Shown: one piece after another, positions 1-5,094 of the stretch
How the letters are laid out: every line of letters begins with the position of its first letter
Position numbering within the stretch: position 1 is the stretch's first letter
Assembly (NCBI GenBank): GCA_964522845.1
Contig: CAZFZQ010000027.1
Span: 1-11,002, forward strand
Length of the DNA: 11,002 nt
Reading direction: 5' to 3'
DNA from: CAZFZQ01 sp964522845
GTDB taxonomy: Bacteria; Patescibacteriota; Patescibacteriia; GCA-002772895
The notes under the pieces: generated by a model
The model's input: the letters and a program-made list of their open reading frames with translations, nothing else
Told to the model about the DNA's origin: nothing
The model's database searches: none
Made by a program: the position numbers and the translations under genes

Positions 1-338
1 AGTATCTGTTCTTCCGGCCCCAAAGCTTTAGTGGGGTCAACGAGATAAACAACAACATCAATGCCCTCAAGCGATTCTTTGGCCCGCTGATTCAAAACCT
101 TGGTCAGGCGGTCGTGGGTTTTTATGAGCACGCCCGGAGTGTCAACAAAAACAATCTGCCCGCGCGGGTCGTGCAAAATTCCGTGTATCGCCTGCCGGGT
201 CGTCTGCGCCTTTTCCGTAATAATCGCGAGTTTCGTGCCAATTAAAGCGTTAAGCAAAGTGGATTTGCCCGCATTACTCCGCCCCACAATTACCGCAAAT
301 CCAGATTTAAATGATTTTTTTGGTTCTTTTTCTGACAT
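1..338 (-). CDS. era: GTPase Era, N-terminal part (runs off the left edge)
   Basis: Era is a ribosome-associated GTPase needed for small-subunit assembly and 16S rRNA maturation. The first 112 residues are visible. The G1/P-loop is GRSNAGKS (residues 19-26), the G2 region shows the Era-type QTTR (45-48), and G3 is DTPG (66-69). The spacing and the segment IVFVDTPG fit Era better than Der/EngA. G4, G5 and the RNA-binding KH domain lie beyond the window. P-loop residue 23 is Ala where Val is usual, a mild change. The ATG at 338 follows the stop of the upstream gene by only 3 bp and has no Shine-Dalgarno sequence of its own, so it is probably translated from a shared mRNA. Confidence 0.87.
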   Translation of the reverse strand, partial: MSEKEPKKSFKSGFAVIVGRSNAGKSTLLNALIGTKLAIITEKAQTTRQAIHGILHDPRGQIVFVDTPGVLIKTHDRLTKVLNQRAKESLEGIDVVVYLVDPTKALGPEEQI

Positions 339-341
339 AAT

Positions 342-758
342 TTATTTTGCAGTCCGGCCTATAATTTCTGGCGGAATTTTTCTTACTTTCATAACCATTT
401 TGCCTTCCAAAAATAATTTTACCAATCTATGTAAACCGTCAAGGGTTAGCCATTCGCCTTTTTTATTTTTCATAATATCAATAGGATAAGACGTATCAGC
501 TTTTTTTATTTTATCCCAATGTGTGGGATATTTATCAGGATTTTTAATAACCTCGTTTGGAGTAATTACAATATTCCCTTCTTCGTCTTCCCAAAATGGC
601 ACATCTAAAATCCATTTAAGTTCCGCCATGTCCATATCCTCCACAGGCACTTCCAAATTCCAAAGTTTTTCATTATCGCGCCAAAACGGCAAATCAAAAG
701 CATGTTCGCTATGCCGCGGGTCAACATATATCTCTTTTTTTAACTTTTCCTCTTTCAT
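342..758 (-). CDS. small DGxHR protein, ParB/sulfiredoxin-like fold suspected
   Basis: This is a 138-residue soluble protein with no confident family assignment. The C-terminal part reads as a strand, then TLDGLHR (residues 105-111), then a helix and a basic strand. DGxHR is the hallmark of the ParB N-terminal/sulfiredoxin superfamily, whose members include DNA partition CTPases, nucleases, kinases and sulfiredoxin. The N-terminal half holds two related segments, DLPFWRDNE (22-30) and DVPFWEDEE (52-60), suggesting a small internal repeat. I start it at 758 because a near-consensus promoter ends six bases before that ATG. A longer reading from 857 would lie upstream of the transcript start and run through a palindrome. 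Its stop is 3 bp from era, so the two are probably cotranscribed. Function unknown. Confidence 0.75.
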   Translation of the reverse strand: MKEEKLKKEIYVDPRHSEHAFDLPFWRDNEKLWNLEVPVEDMDMAELKWILDVPFWEDEEGNIVITPNEVIKNPDKYPTHWDKIKKADTSYPIDIMKNKKGEWLTLDGLHRLVKLFLEGKMVMKVRKIPPEIIGRTAK

Positions 759-764
759 ATTATG

Positions 765-793
765 AATATAGCCCAAAAACGACCGAAAGTCAA
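765..793 (-). promoter_or_regulatory. sigma70-type promoter for a leaderless DGxHR-era transcript
   Basis: On the minus strand, TTGACT (793-788) is followed after exactly 17 bases by TATATT (770-765). The ATG at 758 begins six bases after the -10 box, about where transcription should start, so the mRNA would be leaderless or nearly so. Confidence 0.72.
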
Positions 794-815
794 TCTCTTG
801 CCGCTTTTCATCTCT

Positions 816-853
816 CACTACTAAAACTAAGCGGCCGCTTAGTTTTAGTAGTG
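816..853. repeat. 38-bp perfect palindrome, CTAAGCGGCCGCTTAG family, copy 1
   Basis: The two 19-base arms (816-834 and 835-853) are perfect reverse complements with no loop, centred on GCGGCCGC. It begins 15 bp after the stop of the PaaX/Cas2-like gene. No T-run follows on either strand, so it is not a standard intrinsic terminator, though the transcript would form a strong hairpin. The outer arm CACTACT is shared with copy 2 and differs from copy 3. Confidence 0.95.
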
Positions 854-868
854 GCATAAATTGATAAT

Positions 869-1456
869 TTAAATTTCAAAATACTCTTTGTATTCATTGT
901 CACCATTAAAACGCTCTATGGTAAAATATTTTACAAAAGATCTGATTTTAAAATACGAGATCAAAAATTCCATTTCTTTTTCGCATTGATACGGATATAC
1001 ATAAACACTTTGCTGAATTTTCAAAAGCCCGAGTTCTTTTATTTTTCTTCTTAGGGCATCGCGCATGGCCTTTCTTTTTTCAGGAACATCAAATAAAATC
1101 AGCCGCCATTTTTTGTCCCACTTCTTCTTATTGATCAACTGCATTGTGCCCAAATTATATTTTAAAACTTTTGTATAGCCGTTTTGTGTAATAGAAATCT
1201 CCGTCTTGCCATTAGATAAATGCCTGATTTTTATAAACCCCTCTTTTTCCAATCTTTTAATTACATCTCTTTGATAATTTTTGCTTTTTGCGAAAGTTCC
1301 AAATGCTTTACCCAATCCCGGCATCAAAACCATCAAAGGCACAGAACCCAAAATAAGCAGTGAAACCAAAATAAGCTGCGTGCCGCTTTTTATGATTTTA
1401 TGTTTTTCCAAATAATCCCATAATTTATCCCACCTGTCCGCCAATATTTTTTTCAT
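869..1456 (-). CDS. membrane-anchored PaaX/Cas2-like regulator
   Basis: This 195-residue protein has three parts. Residues 27-46 form one hydrophobic membrane segment. Residues about 55-100 look like a winged-helix unit (helix, RDVIKRLEKEGFI, then a wing with ISITQNGY). Residues about 116-182 match the ferredoxin-like fold shared by the PaaX C-terminal domain and Cas2: WRLILFDVPEKR, then LRRKIKELGLLKIQQSVYVYP. Proteins of this layout are common in Patescibacteria and are often labelled PaaX-like or Cas2. There is no cas1 and no CRISPR array here, and PaaX is a transcriptional repressor family, so a DNA-binding regulatory role is more likely than spacer acquisition. The gene has its own promoter. 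The same palindrome stands 17 bp before its ATG and 15 bp after its stop. No clear Shine-Dalgarno sequence is present. Confidence 0.85.
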   Translation of the reverse strand: MKKILADRWDKLWDYLEKHKIIKSGTQLILVSLLILGSVPLMVLMPGLGKAFGTFAKSKNYQRDVIKRLEKEGFIKIRHLSNGKTEISITQNGYTKVLKYNLGTMQLINKKKWDKKWRLILFDVPEKRKAMRDALRRKIKELGLLKIQQSVYVYPYQCEKEMEFLISYFKIRSFVKYFTIERFNGDNEYKEYFEI

Positions 1457-1473
1457 ATTTTTTTATCTTCTCG

Positions 1474-1517
1474 CCTCACTACTAAAACTAAGCGGCCGCT
1501 TAATTTTAGTAGTGAGG
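1474..1517. repeat. 44-bp palindrome, CTAAGCGGCCGCTTAG family, copy 2
   Basis: The 22-base arms (1474-1495 and 1496-1517) match except at one pair, C1488/A1503. In RNA from the minus strand this becomes a G-U wobble, so the hairpin is kept there; in plus-strand RNA it would be a C-A mismatch. The element lies in the predicted 5' untranslated region of the PaaX/Cas2-like gene, ending 17 bp before its ATG. Confidence 0.95.
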
Positions 1518-1536
1518 ACATTTTTTTATATTAAAA

Positions 1537-1565
1537 AATATAACCCCAAATTAGCCAAGAGTCAA
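1537..1565 (-). promoter_or_regulatory. sigma70-type promoter of the PaaX/Cas2-like gene
   Basis: On the minus strand, TTGACT (1565-1560) and TATATT (1542-1537) are separated by exactly 17 bases. Transcription should start near 1530, giving a leader of roughly 74 nt that contains the whole of palindrome copy 2. The -35 box directly abuts the T-run of the preceding terminator. Confidence 0.75.
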
Positions 1566-1566
1566 T

Positions 1567-1599
1567 AAAAAAGCCCTTGACGGAACGGCCGTGAAGGGC
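1567..1599 (-). terminator. intrinsic terminator of the small membrane protein gene
   Basis: In minus-strand RNA, GCCCTT (1599-1594) pairs with AAGGGC (1578-1573). The stem extends inward by ACGG/CCGT past one mismatch, and six T follow (1572-1567). It lies 13 bp after the stop at 1613. Confidence 0.82.
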
Positions 1600-1612
1600 G
1601 GTAGCAAAAAGT

Positions 1613-1930
1613 CTACATAAACGAATGAACGATACTACCAAAGAGAAGTGCGAATGATGGCTTGAATACCGCCCAAAGAACCCCATTCAAAATGATCATA
1701 CCGGTGCTGACTTCATCATTTTTCTTCTTTGCTTCAGGCGATTGCTGCGTCAAGTAACCGACTACCATGGAAATACCGATAGCCGGGACGAGCGACAGCT
1801 GTGGCAGATGGAATACCGGAACCATGAACCATCCCCACAGGATACTAAGTGCATAACCATTGAAAATAGAGCTAAAAACCAGAAGTGCCAACACACTGAC
1901 AAATTTACCGAGAATAGCAAATGCCTTCAT
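1613..1930 (-). CDS. small hydrophobic membrane protein, unknown function
   Basis: This 105-residue protein is almost entirely hydrophobic. There are probably three membrane segments: about 5-37 (long, perhaps a hairpin, with ILWGWFMVPVF), 44-60, and 77-100. A charged loop, EAKKKNDE (66-73), lies between the last two. I do not recognise it firmly; the LWGWF-VP pattern is reminiscent of small membrane proteins seen in phages, which is impression only. It is a complete stand-alone transcription unit with consensus promoter, 5' hairpin, AGGAGG ribosome binding site five bases before ATG, and terminator. Its glycine codons are mostly GGT, whereas neighbouring genes favour GGC and GGA. Together these features suggest acquired DNA or unusually high expression. 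Confidence 0.72.
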   Translation of the reverse strand: MKAFAILGKFVSVLALLVFSSIFNGYALSILWGWFMVPVFHLPQLSLVPAIGISMVVGYLTQQSPEAKKKNDEVSTGMIILNGVLWAVFKPSFALLFGSIVHSFM

Positions 1931-1935
1931 CTCCG

Positions 1936-1963
1936 CCTCCTCTTAATCGGATAAATTCCGATT
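1936..1963 (-). promoter_or_regulatory. 5'-terminal hairpin plus strong Shine-Dalgarno
   Basis: In minus-strand RNA, AATCGGA (1963-1957) pairs with TCCGATT (1951-1945) around a 5-base loop. The predicted transcript start is at about 1964, so this hairpin would sit at the extreme 5' end, a placement known to protect mRNAs from decay. AGGAGG (1941-1936) follows, five bases before the ATG. It is one of only two clear ribosome binding sites in the window; the other precedes the GuaB-family gene. Confidence 0.7.
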
Positions 1964-1970
1964 ATTAAGA

Positions 1971-1999
1971 ATATTAGCACATTTTTAACAACCTGTCAA
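1971..1999 (-). promoter_or_regulatory. consensus sigma70 promoter of the small membrane protein gene
   Basis: On the minus strand, a perfect TTGACA (1999-1994), a 17-base spacer and TAATAT (1976-1971). The -10 box differs from consensus only in its last bases. Confidence 0.85.
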
Positions 2000-2006
2000 C
2001 ATCAAC

Positions 2007-2034
2007 CAAAAATCCCGTTCTTACGGGATTTTTT
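2007..2034. terminator. bidirectional intrinsic terminator
   Basis: AATCCCGT (2011-2018) and ACGGGATT (2023-2030) form an 8-bp stem with a TCTT loop. T-runs flank it on both strands. In the minus direction it would end transcription from the GuaB-family gene, whose stop is about 185 bp upstream on that strand. No plus-strand gene precedes it. Confidence 0.8.
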
Positions 2035-2048
2035 CTCTTTTTTCTCCA

Positions 2049-2219
2049 AATTTTATAGTAAGGAAAATTTTTATGTTAGCGGAAGTTTTGGTAAAAATTA
2101 GAGGCGAGGAATAGAAATTTCACCTGTTCGAACGAAGTGAGTTGTGCAAATTTCGTAAATGACGAGCCCTAATTTTCCCAAAACGAGAGCGTTAATAAAA
2201 TTTTCTTTACCATAAAATT
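2049..2219. repeat. 171-bp imperfect palindrome in the guaB 3' region
   Basis: The region from 2049 resembles the reverse complement of the region ending at 2219 over arms of about 75 bases. Matching blocks are AATTTTAT, GTAA, GAAAATTTT, TTTTGG, AAAATTAG and AAATTT, in the same order with small offsets. I judge roughly 70% identity by eye. The centre carries the short palindrome GTTCGAAC (2126-2133). The right end overlaps the guaB stop codon. No coding potential is seen. It could be a degenerate mobile element of the MITE type or an RNA hairpin in the guaB 3' region. This is all that fills the stretch between guaB and the terminator at 2007-2034. Confidence 0.75.
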
Positions 2220-3648
2220 ATATCACTTCCACATCATGCGGTTTGCTCTCCTGCCAGCCGGCGGAAGTGATTTTGCAAAAACGCGCGTTTTGCCAAAATT
2301 CGGATACATCGCCAGCGTTGGAGTAGCTCATGCCCGAGCGCAATCCGCCCGTGAGTTGATTTAAAATTTCTGACACCGCGCCTTTGTACGGCACCATAGC
2401 TTCCACGCCTTCGGCAACATAATCCGTCGCGTCTTCACTTTTGTTTTCTTTGCGGTTGATGTTCGCGCCAAGCGAGGCCATGCCGCGCGACACTTTATAT
2501 TTTCTCCCATTTTTCATTAAAACCATTCCCGGCGATTCATCCGTACCGGCCAAAAGGCCTCCCATCATCACAGATGATGCGCCTGCCCCCAACGCCTTAG
2601 CAATATCGCCAGAATATACAATTCCAGCATCTGCAATAATTGGTACGCCGTATTTTTGTGCTTCTCTCGCGCATTCCAATACTGCTGTAAATTGTGGCAC
2701 GCCCACGCCCGCCACGACTCGCGTAATACACATACTTCCCGCGCCGATGCCGACTTTGACCGCATCCGCGCCCGCCGCCACCAAATCCTGCACACCAGCT
2801 GCGGTTGCCACATTTCCAGCGACAATCGGCACGCCGACATTATGATTTTTCAACGACTCAAGCATGCCCAAAACCATTTCCGAGTGTCCATGCGCGATAT
2901 CAATCACGAGCGCGTCCGCGCCCGCCGCGACTAACGCCTGCGCCCGCTCCAAGGTGTCCCCGCCTACGCCAATGGCCGCGGCCACGCGCAACTGCCCCCG
3001 CTCGTCTTTGGTGGCATTGGGATATTCCATTGTTTTAAAAATATCTTTACTAGTAATCAATCCGCAAAGCCGGCCGTCGGATTTGACCAAGGGCAATTTT
3101 TCTATGCGATGGCGCGCCAAAATATTTTTAGCTTCGTCCATGGAAATATTTTCATAAGCAACAATCAATTTTTCTTTTGATGTCATCAAGTCCGCCACCG
3201 GCCGCGAATCATCCGTTTCAAATGCCACGTCGCGCCGGGTCAAGATTCCTTCCAATCGCCCCAAATGATCAACAATCAAGAGTCCGGTTACGCCATATTG
3301 CCGCATGGCCTCGCGCGCCTGTCCCAAGGTTTTGCCCGGTTCCAAAGTATATGGCGCGTCAACACGGAAACTTTCCGACCGCTTCACCTTTTTCACCTGC
3401 TCCACTTCGTTTTCAATATTCATGAACCTGTGGATAACTCCGATCCCGCCCATCCGCGCCATGGCAATCGCCATCTTGTATTCGGTCACCGTATCCATAT
3501 TGGCGGAGATAAACGGCATTTTAAGGCGGATATTGCGCGTAAATTGCGATGAAACGTCAATATGGCTCCGCGAAATAATTGACGACCTCTGCGGAATCAA
3601 CAGCACGTCGTTATAAGTCAGACCCTCTTTCACAATTTTTTCATCCAT
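2218..3648 (-). CDS. guaB: IMP dehydrogenase / GMP reductase family enzyme (GuaB-like)
   Basis: IMP dehydrogenase makes XMP from IMP with NAD+, the committed step to GMP; GMP reductase runs GMP back to IMP. The 476 residues form a TIM barrel interrupted by two CBS domains (about 93-205). The catalytic loop is GSMCITR with Cys307 and Thr309, and the barrel carries SANMDT (48-53), DIAHGHS (250-256), AGNVAT (277-282) and PIIADAGI (336-343). Glu413 in VAEGVEAMVPYKG matches the glutamate of bacterial enzymes. The flap between GMASLGAN (389-396) and VAEG (411-414) is short and lacks the Arg-Tyr pair that IMP dehydrogenases use for hydrolysis, so GMP reductase activity is a real alternative. The ATG at 3648 follows GGAGG by six bases. 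The gene appears to be transcribed alone. Confidence 0.9.
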   Translation of the reverse strand: MDEKIVKEGLTYNDVLLIPQRSSIISRSHIDVSSQFTRNIRLKMPFISANMDTVTEYKMAIAMARMGGIGVIHRFMNIENEVEQVKKVKRSESFRVDAPYTLEPGKTLGQAREAMRQYGVTGLLIVDHLGRLEGILTRRDVAFETDDSRPVADLMTSKEKLIVAYENISMDEAKNILARHRIEKLPLVKSDGRLCGLITSKDIFKTMEYPNATKDERGQLRVAAAIGVGGDTLERAQALVAAGADALVIDIAHGHSEMVLGMLESLKNHNVGVPIVAGNVATAAGVQDLVAAGADAVKVGIGAGSMCITRVVAGVGVPQFTAVLECAREAQKYGVPIIADAGIVYSGDIAKALGAGASSVMMGGLLAGTDESPGMVLMKNGRKYKVSRGMASLGANINRKENKSEDATDYVAEGVEAMVPYKGAVSEILNQLTGGLRSGMSYSNAGDVSEFWQNARFCKITSAGWQESKPHDVEVI

Positions 3649-3726
3649 AAATTCCCTCCCTTTAATTACATATATAGTTTATCAAATGAAATAAATAAAA
3701 GCCAAATTAGAAATTTCTTTATAGCG

Positions 3727-3735
3727 TGTTATAAT
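3727..3735 (+). promoter_or_regulatory. extended -10 promoter of the LOG-tgt operon
   Basis: TGTTATAAT combines a perfect TATAAT (3730-3735) with the upstream TGn extension. The -35 region is poor (TTAGAA at 3707-3712, 17-base spacer), as is usual for extended -10 promoters. The predicted start is near 3742, leaving a leader of about 20 nt without a Shine-Dalgarno sequence. Confidence 0.68.
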
Positions 3736-3761
3736 AATGAATATCAATTAACCCCGCTTCT

Positions 3762-5093
3762 ATGTCATCCAAACCTTTCTATAAATATCACGAGCCCGTC
3801 AATTATCGCGACACGTGGCGGATTTTTAAAATTATGTCCGAGTTCGTGGAGGGTTATCAATTTATCGCCCCGCTCCACAACGAAATTACGGTGTTCGGAT
3901 CGGCTCGTACCAAACCGAGCAATAAATTTTATCAAATGGCCCGGCGCGCATCGTACCTTTTGGGCAAAAAGGGCTATACCATTATTACCGGCGGCGGCCC
4001 CGGCATTATGGAGGCGGCCAATCGCGGAGCGTACGAGGCGGGCGCGGAATCCGTGGGATTGAATATCCAACTGCCCTCCGAACAAATCTTAAACAAATAC
4101 ATAAAAAAATCTTTGGGTTTCCATTATTTTTTCACCAGAAAAACCATGCTGACCGCGCCGTCGCACGCTTTTTTATATTATCCGGGCGGTTTTGGCACTT
4201 TGGACGAATTTTTTGAAGTGATGGATTTGATTGAGCTTGGAAAAATGCCCGCCGTGCCTGTGGGCGTGGTAGACAAAACTTTTTGGCAGCCGCTGCAGGA
4301 TTTTTTAGAAAAATCATCCATCAAAGAAGCCGGCGCCATAAATTATAAGCACTTGGAACTTTTTAAAATTATCAATACTCCGGAAGACGCGTTAAAAACC
4401 ATCGGAAGCCCGAAGAAACGTTCGCATTCCGATGATTTGGAGCCGGAACAATTTGCCAAAGGCGACGCGGCCAATTGGCGGATTTTCCGCATTATGTCGG
4501 AGCTCGTCGGAGGTTTTGAATTTTTGACCCAATTAAAAGACGACGTCACTATTTTAGGAACGAACAGCATTGAAGAAGGCAATCCTTATTATGATGCCGC
4601 TTACAAATTGGCTTATACCCTGGGCAAACAAAAATACTCCATTATTACCGGCGGCGGATCCGGCATTATGGAAGCGGCCAACCGCGGAGCGTATGACGCG
4701 GGCGCGGAATCAGTCGGATTGAACATTTCTTTTGACCACTCGGTCCGCGTCAATAAATACGTCAAAAAATCAATCGGCTTTTATTTTCCATTTGTAAGAA
4801 AACTTATTTTAACCGCGCCGTCCTTGGCTTTTGTCGCCTTCCCGGGCGGCTTCGGCACGTTGCACCAGGTTTTTGAAATTTTAACTTTAATGCAAACCGG
4901 AAAAATGGGCCGCATGCCCATGATTCTCGTGGGCAAAAAATTCTGGGGGCCGCTGGATAATTTCATCAAAAATATTTTGGACAAAAAATTCAACACCATA
5001 AATCCCGCGGACGCGAAACTTTACCAGATAGTTGACAAAGTTCCCGATGCGGTTAAAATTATACAACAAGTCCCTCGCGATTTAAAAAAATAG
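3762..5093 (+). CDS. tandem two-domain LOG-family (lysine decarboxylase-like) protein
   Basis: LOG-family enzymes cleave nucleoside 5'-monophosphates to free base and ribose 5-phosphate. This 443-residue protein is two LOG domains in one chain, aligned at a constant offset of 220 residues. Domain 1 has FGSAR (45-49), GGGPGIMEAANRGA (77-90), Arg126 and the complete active-site motif PGGFGTLDE (141-149). Domain 2 keeps GGGSGIMEAANRGA (297-310) and Arg346, but reads LGTNS where GSAR belongs and PGGFGTLHQ (361-369). The motif glutamate is therefore Gln369. Domain 1 looks catalytic; domain 2 may be a structural or regulatory pseudo-enzyme. LOG proteins are dimers, so the fusion may be a built-in dimer. 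Substrate is unknown. Single-domain relatives are about 180-250 residues. It is first in an operon with tgt. Confidence 0.87.
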   Translation: MSSKPFYKYHEPVNYRDTWRIFKIMSEFVEGYQFIAPLHNEITVFGSARTKPSNKFYQMARRASYLLGKKGYTIITGGGPGIMEAANRGAYEAGAESVGLNIQLPSEQILNKYIKKSLGFHYFFTRKTMLTAPSHAFLYYPGGFGTLDEFFEVMDLIELGKMPAVPVGVVDKTFWQPLQDFLEKSSIKEAGAINYKHLELFKIINTPEDALKTIGSPKKRSHSDDLEPEQFAKGDAANWRIFRIMSELVGGFEFLTQLKDDVTILGTNSIEEGNPYYDAAYKLAYTLGKQKYSIITGGGSGIMEAANRGAYDAGAESVGLNISFDHSVRVNKYVKKSIGFYFPFVRKLILTAPSLAFVAFPGGFGTLHQVFEILTLMQTGKMGRMPMILVGKKFWGPLDNFIKNILDKKFNTINPADAKLYQIVDKVPDAVKIIQQVPRDLKK

Positions 5094-5094
5094 A

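Noticed and set aside
342..857. A longer N-terminus for the DGxHR protein, starting at 857
   Set aside because: It would translate palindrome copy 1 and start about 100 bases upstream of the predicted transcript start; the promoter at 765-793 fits the ATG at 758.
869..1456. A CRISPR-Cas locus signalled by the Cas2-like protein
   Set aside because: No cas1, no effector gene and no array of direct repeats with spacers. The membrane segment and winged-helix part fit the PaaX-like group instead.
2441..3616. Long antisense frames opposite guaB, and similar ones opposite tgt and LOG
   Set aside because: They are shadows of codon bias in the real genes, without start signals or recognisable motifs.
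3649..3760. A divergent promoter for guaB on the minus strand
   Set aside because: The region is very A+T-rich with several TATA-like strings, but none has a matching -35 box or clear superiority, so no site is annotated.
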